Positions 8,510 through 16,755 of a DNA stretch of 40,417 nucleotides are shown one piece after another; positions within the stretch are counted from its first letter, which is position 1; each line of letters opens with the position of its first letter. The translations under genes and the position numbers were made by a program. The stretch comes from Terrisporobacter othiniensis (GTDB lineage Bacteria > Bacillota > Clostridia > Peptostreptococcales > Peptostreptococcaceae): the NCBI RefSeq assembly GCF_000808015.1, contig NZ_JWHR01000091.1:1-40417 (forward strand), in the 5' to 3' direction. The notes beneath the pieces were generated by a model. That model worked only from the letters and a program-made list of their open reading frames with translations. It made no database searches and was not told where the DNA came from.

Positions 8510-9421
8510 TTATTTATCATCATTACTATTTTCTACTATTACATCTTCTCCTGAACCTTTACCTTTATTTGCTGAAACTAACATAGATATAGATGTATAG
8601 AATATAACAACTATTACTAACCATCTTAATATATCTAATGGTAGTGACTTAACTATATAAGCTGCGAAAAATACGCCTATGGCACCAAATAGTCCAAGTA
8701 ATAAAGACGCTTTTCTAGGATAAGCTCCTTCTTTAATAAACTTAACTGAGCAAACTGGCATTAATGTTGCACATGACCCCATCATTATTGGGAATGCTAC
8801 TGCAGGAGACAATCCTAAAAAATATACTAATGCCATACATGGTGCATATAATCCTATTCCAGCCGTCATTAATGCTCCAAGTATAAAGTTTCCGACTATA
8901 CCTAATACTAATTTACCACCAGTAAGTCCTATAGCTTCTCCGCCACCTTGTATTAAGTTTAACGCTCCTAAAACCATTAAAATACCCGTTACAAATAAAG
9001 CTACTCCCATAATTTTTTGGATTTTAATTTCATCTAATTTTGAAATTATACCAGCTCCTAGCCAAGAACCAACTGCTGATGCAGCTAACATGGTAACCAA
9101 TGTTATAGGCTCTACATCGATAACTGTAGTAAATATTACGGCCTCACACATAACTGGTAAAGTATCCCCAACATTTAATAGTCCAGGTAAATCCTTATCT
9201 CTTACACCCATCTTTAAGAACTTATTAAATGCTACTGTTGGCGCAAAGGAACCTATCCCTAAGGTATCAAAGAAATTAGTTATAAATCCAACAATACCTA
9301 CCTTTGCCACGCTCACTTCATCAAGTTCATTAGCTGTCTTAACTTGCTTATAGTCTTTAATAAATACATAGTAGTAAAACGCCATTAATATCGCCCAAAC
9401 AACTCTTATAAAGTTTAACAT
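8510..9421 (-). CDS. TauE/SafE (TSUP) family membrane protein 3
   Basis: 303 residues, the third TSUP paralogue, with NFFDTLGIGSFAPTVAFNKF and GLYAPCMALVYFLGLSP and about eight membrane segments. Its tail (roughly 280-303) is hydrophilic and acidic, ending NSNDDK, which the other two lack. It looks closest to TSUP2. It forms its own transcript, bounded by terminators at 8381-8413 and 9578-9616. The start follows AAGGAGGGAGTAGT. Substrate unknown; the repeated association with proline racemase is the best clue. Confidence 0.88.
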   Translation of the reverse strand: MLNFIRVVWAILMAFYYYVFIKDYKQVKTANELDEVSVAKVGIVGFITNFFDTLGIGSFAPTVAFNKFLKMGVRDKDLPGLLNVGDTLPVMCEAVIFTTVIDVEPITLVTMLAASAVGSWLGAGIISKLDEIKIQKIMGVALFVTGILMVLGALNLIQGGGEAIGLTGGKLVLGIVGNFILGALMTAGIGLYAPCMALVYFLGLSPAVAFPIMMGSCATLMPVCSVKFIKEGAYPRKASLLLGLFGAIGVFFAAYIVKSLPLDILRWLVIVVIFYTSISMLVSANKGKGSGEDVIVENSNDDK

Positions 9422-9577
9422 ACTACTCCCTCCTTATTTTTTCATAGTTAGGTCTCATCTATCTAGATTTAAAACTAGCTGGTTTTATTTCTAGAATGCT
9501 CACTATATATTTATTACTGCAAATATGTTTTTAGAATATTTCTTTAACAATATACATAATACATCTAATAAGTATAT

Positions 9578-9616
9578 AAAAAGACCTTCCTTGTATTTCA
9601 CAAAGAAGGTCTTTTT
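9578..9616 (-). terminator. Terminator of the FNT channel gene
   Basis: AAAAAGACCTTC (9578-9589) and GAAGGTCTTTTT (9605-9616) form a perfect 12-bp stem directly after the gene, with flanking T/A tracts. Confidence 0.85.
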
Positions 9617-9622
9617 ATATAT

Positions 9623-10432
9623 CTAGCAAGCTTTGCTAATTTTTTTCTCAATTTTATTTTCTTTTTTCTTTGACATAAAGTAAGTTAAGAATCCGTAGAA
9701 TCCTGCTCCACCAACTAAGTTACCTAACGTTACAAACAACATACTATATAATGCATTTATAACTGTAACATCATTTGGTACTGGTGAGAATAAACATACT
9801 AATAAAGTAGTCATATTTGCTATACAGTGTTCAAATCCACTTGTTACGAATGCAAATATTAATAAGAATACTATAGCTATCTTAGCCATCTCATCTTTTG
9901 TTTTATATGCTGCAAGTACAGCTGCACAAACTAATATATTAGCAAGTATTCCTCTACAGAATAATTGTAGCGCTGGTGCTGCAACCTTATATGCTCCAGA
10001 GTATGCAAAGTATTCCATTGTAAGTTGACCTTCTGCAGCAAATCCTGTTCCTACAAATAAAAGCGCTACAATTATAGCTCCTAAAAAGTTTCCAAAATAA
10101 CTATAACCCATTATTCTTATTCCATCTTTTACACTAGTAGCCTTTGATAAACTTCCCATAGTCATTATCATTGTATTGCTTGTAAATAATTCATATCCTA
10201 ATACTATAATGGCACTAAGTGCAAATGAGAATGACATACCTACTACTATTTTAGTTGCAGGTGAATGAACTGCATGTAATTGTCCACCTATAGTAAATAT
10301 TAATATACATCCAAGTCCTATAAACATGCCTGCAAATATCGATAATACTAAGTACTTTAATTTACTCTCATTAAGCGTATTAATTTTGTCTTCAGCCTTG
10401 TGAGCTAATAATTTAATTGTCTCTTCATTCAT
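9623..10432 (-). CDS. Formate/nitrite transporter (FNT) family channel
   Basis: 269 residues with six membrane segments of the pentameric FNT family (FocA, NirC, hydrosulfide channel). The conserved central histidine region reads SGFEHCIANM near residue 205, and the loop GYELFTSNTM is near residue 80. Family members carry small monovalent anions such as formate, nitrite or hydrosulfide. The sequence alone does not tell me which, and no formate lyase or sulfite reductase gene is adjacent. It is a single-gene unit with its own terminator and a 17-bp palindrome in the leader (10466-10482). The start follows AGGAGACATAGGTA. Confidence 0.9.
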   Translation of the reverse strand: MNEETIKLLAHKAEDKINTLNESKLKYLVLSIFAGMFIGLGCILIFTIGGQLHAVHSPATKIVVGMSFSFALSAIIVLGYELFTSNTMIMTMGSLSKATSVKDGIRIMGYSYFGNFLGAIIVALLFVGTGFAAEGQLTMEYFAYSGAYKVAAPALQLFCRGILANILVCAAVLAAYKTKDEMAKIAIVFLLIFAFVTSGFEHCIANMTTLLVCLFSPVPNDVTVINALYSMLFVTLGNLVGGAGFYGFLTYFMSKKKENKIEKKISKAC

Positions 10433-10465
10433 TACCTATGTCTCCTATTCATCATTTATTCCGTT

Positions 10466-10482
10466 TTGTATTCTGTATACAA
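10466..10482. promoter_or_regulatory. Palindromic operator candidate upstream of the FNT gene
   Basis: TTGTATTCTGTATACAA is a 17-bp near-palindrome with arms TTGTAT and ATACAA. It lies 34-50 bases upstream of the FNT start codon, where a repressor or activator could bind. The regulator is unknown; the sequence does not match the Fur or cre consensus. Confidence 0.4.
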
Positions 10483-10613
10483 CATTAACTATTTTAGCAT
10501 ATAGATATGCTTTTTTAAAATAAAAAATAAAGTTTTAAACAGGAAAAATTTTCATTCATATAAAATTTATATTTTTCATAAATCTCTCTACTTATATTCT
10601 ATATATAAGTAAA

Positions 10614-10654
10614 AAATAAAAAGAAGTCATATTAAATATAACTTCTTTTTATTT
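10614..10654 (-). terminator. Terminator of the pan/iclR operon
   Basis: AAATAAAAAGAAGT (10614-10627) pairs with ACTTCTTTTTATTT (10641-10654). The inner ATAT...ATAT extends the stem. It lies four bases after the iclR stop and closes the whole minus-strand operon. Confidence 0.85.
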
Positions 10655-10657
10655 AAC

Positions 10658-11422
10658 TTATAATATATAACTTCTTGCTAACTCCCCTTCTATGCAGCTA
10701 GCATAGTATTTTAAATATTTTATAAACTGTTCTTTTCTCTCATCATTTAATCTGATAGTTGGTGTAGCAATACTTATGCTTGCTATTGCAGATCCATCTT
10801 TACTTTTTATAGGTACAGCTAAGCAAGATAAATATTCTATATATTCTTCATCATCAAATGCATATCCATTTAATTTTATATCCTCTAACTCTTTAATTAA
10901 CTCTTCACTTCCTACAATAGTTTTTTCAGTAAACTTCTCGAAATTTATACTTGTAAAATCCCTTCTATTACTATATGCTAGTATAGCCTTTCCCAACGAG
11001 CTACAGTATATAGGTACTTTTTTTCCTACTTCTAAATCAATTCTCAATGGTTCTTTTGTCATTATCTTATCCAAGTATATAATATTATCACCAGTTACTA
11101 CTGCTAAATTTACTGTTTCATTACATTCATCATAGAGCCTTTGCAAATAAGGTTTTGCAATTTTTTTTATGGGCATTTTATCTGTAACACTATTTCCTAG
11201 TTCGAATATTTTTATAGTTGCATAATAAGTATTGTCTTCTTTACTTTGATCTATATAATTCATTTCTTTGAATGTTGCTAAAATCCTATGAATAGTACTT
11301 TTACCTAAATTAGTTATATCATTAATTTCTTTTAAACTCATTCTTTCATTTTTAACAACTAATTCTAATACTTCAAAGGATTTCATTAATGATTTTATTA
11401 AATATCTATTTTCTTCTTCCAT
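10658..11422 (-). CDS. IclR-family transcriptional regulator
   Basis: About 254 residues. An N-terminal winged helix-turn-helix (about 10-65, with SLKEINDITNLGKSTIHRIL) is followed by the IclR effector-binding domain, containing YCSSLGKAILAY near 140 and LAVPIKSKDGSAIASIS near 205. IclR proteins mostly control catabolic operons in response to a pathway metabolite. It is the last gene of the pan cluster, starting eight bases after panB. I chose the ATG over a preceding TTG; the ribosome binding site is weak, so it may be translated by coupling. A likely target is the palindrome at 16375-16387 in front of panE (inference). Confidence 0.92.
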   Translation of the reverse strand: MEEENRYLIKSLMKSFEVLELVVKNERMSLKEINDITNLGKSTIHRILATFKEMNYIDQSKEDNTYYATIKIFELGNSVTDKMPIKKIAKPYLQRLYDECNETVNLAVVTGDNIIYLDKIMTKEPLRIDLEVGKKVPIYCSSLGKAILAYSNRRDFTSINFEKFTEKTIVGSEELIKELEDIKLNGYAFDDEEYIEYLSCLAVPIKSKDGSAIASISIATPTIRLNDERKEQFIKYLKYYASCIEGELARSYIL

Positions 11423-11430
11423 CAAGCTAT

Positions 11431-12255
11431 CTATTCTATCCCCTCTACATTTATATTAAAGCTATACTCTGGTGATGGGAAACTTCCTTCTTTTACTTCT
11501 TCATTAAATTCATCATACGCTTTTATCATTATATCTCTTATATTTGAATATTTTTTTACAAATTTAGGTGTAAATTTATCATACATTCCCATCATATCTT
11601 GTGTAACTAAAACTTGTGCATCAACATCTGGTCCTGCTCCAATTCCTATTATCGGTATATCAACTGATTCTGACATTAATTTAGCAACTTTAGATGGGAC
11701 ACATTCAACAACTGCTGCAAATGCTCCAGCTTTAGCAACTGCTTTTATATCCTTTATTAATTTTTGAGCTGTTTTTAAATCTTTTCCTTGAACTTTAAAT
11801 CCTCCAAGTTGTGCTGTTGTTTGAGGTGTTAATCCTAAGTGAGCCATTACAGGTATACCTGCTTTTACTATTGCTTCTATTGTATCTGCAAATTCTACAC
11901 CACCTTCCAATTTAATACAATCACATCCTGCTTCTTTCATTATTCTATTCGAATTTTTTATAGCTTCTTCCACTGAAACATTATATGATCCAAATGGCAT
12001 ATCTCCAACTATAAATGTATTTGGAGCTCCTTTTACAACTGGTCTTATATGATGTATCATTTCTTCCATTGTCACACCTGTTGTTGAATCATACCCCAAC
12101 ATTACCATTCCTAGAGAGTCTCCTACTAATATCAGCTCCGCTGTTGATGAATCGACTATTGATGCACTTGTATAGTCATATGCTGTTACCATTGTAAATT
12201 TTTTACCTTCTTGCTTCATTTTCTTCATATCTAATACACTTACTTTTTTTTTCAT
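11431..12255 (-). CDS. panB: 3-methyl-2-oxobutanoate hydroxymethyltransferase (ketopantoate hydroxymethyltransferase)
   Basis: 274 residues, the usual PanB length, with the metal- and substrate-binding residues in place: LVGDSLGMV near 42, VGDMPFGSY near 83, IKLEGG near 114 and VVECVPS near 181. It catalyses the reversible transfer of a hydroxymethyl group between 5,10-methylene-THF and 2-oxoisovalerate to give ketopantoate. The context is unusual: no panC or panD, but an IclR regulator, a pantothenate-type symporter, an amidohydrolase and PanE. The enzyme may therefore run in the retro direction, releasing 2-oxoisovalerate and methylene-THF. The start follows AGGGGAGGAAAAGAT. Confidence 0.96.
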   Translation of the reverse strand: MKKKVSVLDMKKMKQEGKKFTMVTAYDYTSASIVDSSTAELILVGDSLGMVMLGYDSTTGVTMEEMIHHIRPVVKGAPNTFIVGDMPFGSYNVSVEEAIKNSNRIMKEAGCDCIKLEGGVEFADTIEAIVKAGIPVMAHLGLTPQTTAQLGGFKVQGKDLKTAQKLIKDIKAVAKAGAFAAVVECVPSKVAKLMSESVDIPIIGIGAGPDVDAQVLVTQDMMGMYDKFTPKFVKKYSNIRDIMIKAYDEFNEEVKEGSFPSPEYSFNINVEGIE

Positions 12256-12302
12256 ATCTTTTCCTCCCCTAATTATAATTATATATTATTTTTGAATATA
12301 AT

Positions 12303-13799
12303 TTACTTAGAATATACTCCCCAGAACAATTCTAGAATTTCATATGATGGTGACTTTGTTGATTTTGATACTATTATAAATGAAACTAATGATATAACTA
12401 ACGGAAGCACTATTGTATGCATTCCCAAAGGTCTTGGCCATACATAACTAAATAATACATAAGTACCTATTCCGGATATAATTGCTGCTAATGCTCCCTG
12501 TGCGTTTGCTCTTTTCCAATATAGTCCTAATATTATTGGCCATAAGAAAGTTGCTATTATACCTGCATTTGCATATAAGTTTAACCAAACTATTAAATCT
12601 GGTGGGTTAAAAGCAACTATATATATGATTACACCTAAAACACTTGTAGCTAATATACTAATTTTGCCTATTTTTTTTGAATTAGATTTTATTTTAGGAT
12701 TTATATAATTTATATATAAATCATTTACTATTGCACCTGATGCCACTAATAATTGAGAATCTACCGTAGACATTATTGATGCTAAAGGACCTGCTAATAA
12801 TAAACCTGCTACAACAGAAGGAAATAATTGTGTAGTCAATGTTGGTACAACTAAATCCCCCGATTCTATACCAGTTACTAGAGTACTTCCAAATGCACCT
12901 ACTAGATGCATACCTAATAATAATATTGCGGAAACTATTGTTCCATATTTTAAACCATCATGTAGACTTTTCGTATCTTTATAACTCATCGCTCTTTGTG
13001 ATACTGATGGTATTCCTACTACTGCAAAACCAACTAAGATCCAGAATGATGTTACCCAAGCTACTGTCATATGACCTTCAGTTACACCAAAAGGTGTTAT
13101 AAGTCCTTCATTTATACCTTGCATATTAGTTATTATATTTTCAACTCCGCCACCTGCTATAACCGCTCCTATAAATATACCTATAGTTGCAATTGTCATT
13201 ATTACACCTTGAACTGTATCTGATATAGTAACTGCCCTAAATCCTCCTATAACTGTATGAACTACAACAGTTACACCAAATGCAGTTAAAGCTACTGAGT
13301 ATGGAAGACCTACCGATCCTTGTAATAGTCTTGCAGCGCCTACCCATTGAGCAGCCATAGCTGCTATAAAAAATACTACTATAGATAAGGATGTCAATAT
13401 AACTACTGCATCAGACTTATATCTTTCTCTTAAAAAGTCTGTTATTGTAACGGCATTTATTTTTCTTGAAATTATAGCAAACTTCTTGCCTAAAACGGCT
13501 AAAGTAAAATATCCAGTCGGCATTTGTGCCATTGCTAAAAACACCCATGCTAATCCTTGAGTATATGCTGTTCCAGGTCCACCTATAAAACTTCCTGCAC
13601 TAAGATATGTTGTTACAAGAGTCATAGCTAAAACAAATCCTCCAAGTCCTCTTCCACCTGTCATATACTCATCCATAAATTCACCATCATCGCTATTTCT
13701 AGCTTTGTTTACGAACTTCATAGAGTAAAATCCAACTCCAAATACAACTATAAAGTATAATAAAATCGGTATTAATACACCGTAGTTTATAGAGTTCAT
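12303..13799 (-). CDS. panF: Sodium/pantothenate symporter
   Basis: 498 residues of the sodium:solute symporter family with about 13 membrane segments. It carries GGRGLGGFVLAMTLVTTYLS near residue 48 and the downstream blocks FRAVTISDTVQGVIM and GPLASIMSTVDSQLLVASGA. The assignment to PanF rests on overall sequence type and on the adjoining YhdT protein, which accompanies panF in other bacteria. Its ATG shares a base with the yhdT stop (TAATG), indicating coupled translation. Substrate is inferred: pantothenate, or a related acid such as pantoate. It is central to the reading of this operon as scavenging or breakdown. Confidence 0.88.
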   Translation of the reverse strand: MNSINYGVLIPILLYFIVVFGVGFYSMKFVNKARNSDDGEFMDEYMTGGRGLGGFVLAMTLVTTYLSAGSFIGGPGTAYTQGLAWVFLAMAQMPTGYFTLAVLGKKFAIISRKINAVTITDFLRERYKSDAVVILTSLSIVVFFIAAMAAQWVGAARLLQGSVGLPYSVALTAFGVTVVVHTVIGGFRAVTISDTVQGVIMTIATIGIFIGAVIAGGGVENIITNMQGINEGLITPFGVTEGHMTVAWVTSFWILVGFAVVGIPSVSQRAMSYKDTKSLHDGLKYGTIVSAILLLGMHLVGAFGSTLVTGIESGDLVVPTLTTQLFPSVVAGLLLAGPLASIMSTVDSQLLVASGAIVNDLYINYINPKIKSNSKKIGKISILATSVLGVIIYIVAFNPPDLIVWLNLYANAGIIATFLWPIILGLYWKRANAQGALAAIISGIGTYVLFSYVWPRPLGMHTIVLPLVISLVSFIIVSKSTKSPSYEILELFWGVYSK

Positions 13800-14122
13800 T
13801 ATTTATACTCCTTTCTATATTCTTCAATTTCTTCTTCTGATAATGCTTCTAGGGACATATTTTTAAAATATTTATTTATCATTACAACTGTAAGAATTGA
13901 AAAAAGAATGCTACCTACTATACAACTCATAAAAAACCATGTTGGAAATCCCATAATATAAGTATATTCTGAAACTGGTTTTGATCCTAAACCATATCCC
14001 CAACTAAACCACCATATTAAGTTGAAAATTCCAAGACCAAGGCCCATCCAAGCTTCCTTGTTACATTGCTTATATCTAGGATCTTCTATAAAAATATTTT
14101 TTTTACCCTTATTATCTTCCAT
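13799..14122 (-). CDS. yhdT: YhdT family membrane protein
   Basis: 107 residues with two hydrophobic segments (about 25-50 and 62-86). It contains the family signature CNKEAWMGLGLGIFNLIWWF and the following WGYGLG. This is the YhdT/DUF997 family, typically encoded next to panF and probably an accessory part of the symporter. I chose the internal ATG at 14122 because AAGGAGAG precedes it at good distance; the longer frame (from 14161) would overlap the upstream gene and lacks a ribosome binding site. Confidence 0.88.
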   Translation of the reverse strand: MEDNKGKKNIFIEDPRYKQCNKEAWMGLGLGIFNLIWWFSWGYGLGSKPVSEYTYIMGFPTWFFMSCIVGSILFSILTVVMINKYFKNMSLEALSEEEIEEYRKEYK

Positions 14123-14147
14123 AGGATTACTCTCCTTTTTTAGCATA

Positions 14148-15398
14148 TTAATATTCTTCATTCAAATAATATAAAGCTGTAAGTGCATACATTTTAGATG
14201 TTTCTATAATATCGTCTATTTCACACCACTCGTCAACTTGATGCGGTACTTCTCTATCTCCTGCTCCTGTTACAATTACAGGTATACCTTTTTGACATTG
14301 AATAAATGTTCCATCAGTTGCTCCTGGTACTCCATTATAAATTGGCTCTGCATTCATTACCTCTTTATACGCTTTAGCTATAGATTTAACAACTGGTTCT
14401 TCCTTAGAAGTTTCTGTCCATGGTCTATCATCTAACACCTCCATTGTTGCAGTAAATTTATCATCTCCTTCTCTAAATTGAGAAGTGAATTCGTCTATAA
14501 TTCCTTGTATCTGACGTTTTATAGCTTCATGATCTTGACCCGGTACTGTCCTTATATCTAAAGTTATATATGCATCTGAAGGTATAACATTTATTTGAGC
14601 AACTCCATTTATTGGCGCTTGTATCATTGTAGGTGTCATACTTGGATATCCTAAATACTCATGTTTACCAAGTCTTAGTTTTTCAAATGTTTCTAATCGT
14701 CTAACTTCGCATATAACTTTACCTATTGCCCAATTAGGACAATTTCCCGATAATGGCATACATCCATGTGCCATTTTCCCATAAAAATTAATTTTAATTC
14801 TAAGAGCTCCTTTTTGGAATATACATAAGTTTTTTTCTTCTGGTTCACAAATAACTGCTGCATCTACTTTATCTGCCCATCCATTATTTATGAAACTTTT
14901 TATTCCAAGCATTAACCCTTCTTCATCACAAGGTATACATAATAATATATTTCCACTAAACTTTTCCTTAGCATCTTTTATAGCTTTAACTGCATATACA
15001 GCAGCTGCTAAATTTTGTTTAGTATCGCAAGATCCTCTGCCATAAATTCTTTTTTTACCATCTACTTCTACTATCTCCCCACCAAATGGATCATACGTCC
15101 ATTGTTCATAATCTCCTGCAGAAACAACATCTGTATGTCCTTCAAATAATATAGTCTTACCTGAGTCTTCACCTCTTAGAAAAGCAATCACATTTGGTCT
15201 ATTCTTTACTGCATCTTCAATATAAACTTCAAAACCTTCTTTTTTTAAAAAATCAAATACATATTGGGCTACCCTGCTTTCATTTGCATCTTCATCTTCT
15301 GAATCAAATACACTATTAATTTGTATTAACTCCCTGGTAAAATTAATAAGACCTTCTGAATCCAACATCTCTAATACCTTTTCATAGTCACATTTCAT
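14148..15398 (-). CDS. M20-family metallo-amidohydrolase (ArgE/DapE type)
   Basis: 416 residues, dinuclear zinc M20 fold. Metal and catalytic motifs are visible: EGHTDVV near 88, YGRGSCDTKQN near 119, the general base pair in CDEEG near 160, a ligand in CEPEE near 188, and the dimerisation-domain segment MAHGCMP. GATDGTF and the C-terminal HQVDEW complete the site. The family cleaves amide bonds next to a free carboxylate. Annotation as acetylornithine deacetylase or desuccinylase would be the default. Between panE and yhdT-panF, however, an attractive substrate is the pantoate-beta-alanine amide of pantothenate (inference). The start follows GGGGGGAGTAATATT. Confidence 0.88.
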   Translation of the reverse strand: MKCDYEKVLEMLDSEGLINFTRELIQINSVFDSEDEDANESRVAQYVFDFLKKEGFEVYIEDAVKNRPNVIAFLRGEDSGKTILFEGHTDVVSAGDYEQWTYDPFGGEIVEVDGKKRIYGRGSCDTKQNLAAAVYAVKAIKDAKEKFSGNILLCIPCDEEGLMLGIKSFINNGWADKVDAAVICEPEEKNLCIFQKGALRIKINFYGKMAHGCMPLSGNCPNWAIGKVICEVRRLETFEKLRLGKHEYLGYPSMTPTMIQAPINGVAQINVIPSDAYITLDIRTVPGQDHEAIKRQIQGIIDEFTSQFREGDDKFTATMEVLDDRPWTETSKEEPVVKSIAKAYKEVMNAEPIYNGVPGATDGTFIQCQKGIPVIVTGAGDREVPHQVDEWCEIDDIIETSKMYALTALYYLNEEY

Positions 15399-15412
15399 AA
15401 TATTACTCCCCC

Positions 15413-16324
15413 CTATTTTAAATCGTTTATTGATTTTACAAGCTTGACAATTGTACTGTTAATTGGAGTACTAATTCCAAGTTTTTCGCCAACTTTTACA
15501 ACTGCTCCATTTATCTTATCTATCTCTGTTTCTCTTTTATTTAAAATATCTTGTAACATTGATGATTTATTGCTGTAAGTATTGCTAGCCACATTTTTAA
15601 CTTTTTCTAATGTTTCATCCTTTTCTAAATTTATTCCTATTTCTTTAGCTATAGATACACTTTCATCAACCAAATCTTTTATTAAATCAAGACTATAGCT
15701 TGATTCAAGCAACTTTCCATTTTCTATTTTCAAAATCGCAGTTAATGGATTTATTGCAATATTTATAATTAATTTTGACCATATTAGTTCTAAAATATTT
15801 TCACTTATATCTGTGTCTATGCCACAATACTCCATATTTTTTTTTATTTTTTCTGCTTTATACTTTGACTTCTCATCTAATGGTCCTATATATGTCATAC
15901 CAACACCTGCATGTTTAATTTTTCCAGGCCCAAGTAAAGTAGCTCCATGAGAAGTAGTTCCTACAATTATATTTTCTCTTTTTACTACAGTTTCTATGTC
16001 TTCTGTGTTTCCATACCCATTTTGTAATGACAGGACTATAGTATCGTCACATATTATATCTTGATTTGACTGAATTGCTTTTAAAGTATGTATGGATTTT
16101 ACAAATACTATAACTAAATCAAGATGTGGTACTAATTTTGAATCTGTTGTAGCTTTAGGATATACTATATTCTCTACTTTATCTTCTACTATTTTTAATC
16201 CATCTCTATTGATACAATCTATATGTTCTTTCCATATATCTATTAGATATACATCATTTTGTTTAGATAATATTCCTCCATATAAACTTCCCATAGCCCC
16301 TGCACCTATAATTCCTATTTTCAT
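15413..16324 (-). CDS. panE: 2-dehydropantoate 2-reductase (ketopantoate reductase)
   Basis: About 303 residues. N-terminal Rossmann motif IGAGAMGSLYGG (binds NADP(H)), the segment VFVKSIHT and SLQNGYGN, the catalytic lysine in LIWSKLIINIAINP, and a C-terminal substrate motif STPINSTI. It interconverts ketopantoate and pantoate. I moved the start to the ATG at 16324: GIIGAGAMG then sits at the N-terminus as in the family, and AAGGTGGTGG precedes it. It is the first gene of the six-gene operon, and its promoter region carries a cre and a palindrome. Confidence 0.93.
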   Translation of the reverse strand: MKIGIIGAGAMGSLYGGILSKQNDVYLIDIWKEHIDCINRDGLKIVEDKVENIVYPKATTDSKLVPHLDLVIVFVKSIHTLKAIQSNQDIICDDTIVLSLQNGYGNTEDIETVVKRENIIVGTTSHGATLLGPGKIKHAGVGMTYIGPLDEKSKYKAEKIKKNMEYCGIDTDISENILELIWSKLIINIAINPLTAILKIENGKLLESSYSLDLIKDLVDESVSIAKEIGINLEKDETLEKVKNVASNTYSNKSSMLQDILNKRETEIDKINGAVVKVGEKLGISTPINSTIVKLVKSINDLK

Positions 16325-16374
16325 ACATCCACCACCTTGTATTATACATTTAAATAATTTTCGTTCTACAATGT

Positions 16375-16387
16375 GAAACATCGTTTC
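16375..16387. promoter_or_regulatory. Palindromic operator candidate in the pan operon leader
   Basis: GAAACATCGTTTC has perfect 5-base arms (GAAAC/GTTTC). It lies about 10-20 bases downstream of the predicted transcription start and 51-63 bases before the panE ATG, a good position for a repressor. The IclR protein of the same operon is the obvious candidate (inference). Confidence 0.4.
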
Positions 16388-16403
16388 ATATTGTTATATT
16401 TAG

Positions 16404-16433
16404 ATTATAATTCAACACTTCCCCAAATGTAAC
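16404..16433 (-). promoter_or_regulatory. Predicted sigma-A promoter of the pan operon
   Basis: On the minus strand GTTACA (16433-16428) and a perfect TATAAT (16409-16404) are separated by 18 bases. The promoter lies about 80 bases upstream of the panE start. Its -35 box overlaps the cre at 16428-16441. Confidence 0.55.
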
Positions 16434-16441
16434 CGTTTTCA
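16428..16441 (+). promoter_or_regulatory. cre site (CcpA) overlapping the pan operon promoter
   Basis: TGTAACCGTTTTCA fits every fixed position of the Bacillus cre consensus TGWNANCGNTNWCA. The GTTTTCAA half also matches the C. difficile version of the site. It covers the -35 box, a placement that gives repression by CcpA when preferred sugars are present. Such control is typical of catabolic genes. Confidence 0.65.
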
Positions 16442-16593
16442 AAGAAGTATACAGTATTTTTTTTATATATAATTTTTACATAACACAATAAAGATGTTAT
16501 TTATTTTAATTATTAAGAATACTCCTAATATCTAATTCTTTTTCATTATAGCAATTAGAAGTTGATTAAATGCAACTTCTATATTTTATTCAT

Positions 16594-16662
16594 CATCTTA
16601 ATATTCGTTGTTATCACTTAGTTTCACGAATTTCTCATAGATTTGAGATCAATAAATTTCCT
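16594..16662 (+). repeat. Dispersed repeat, copy B
   Basis: Aligns along about 70 bases with 5966-6036, with scattered substitutions. It lies about 95 bases before the decayed transposase frame in the same orientation, so it may be the upstream end of that element. Confidence 0.5.
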
Positions 16663-16755
16663 GATAGTATAATATTTAGTTGACTTTTAAATATTGACTT
16701 TTTTCAAAATAACGTAAAAGTCAATTATGTAATAAAAGTAGTTGGCTATCAATAA

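Noticed and set aside
4745..16441. Sigma-54 (-24/-12) promoters near the racemase, TSUP, FNT and pan genes, suggested by rpoN nearby
   Set aside because: I looked for GG-N10-GC type TGGCAC/TTGC motifs in the main upstream gaps on the minus strand and saw none.
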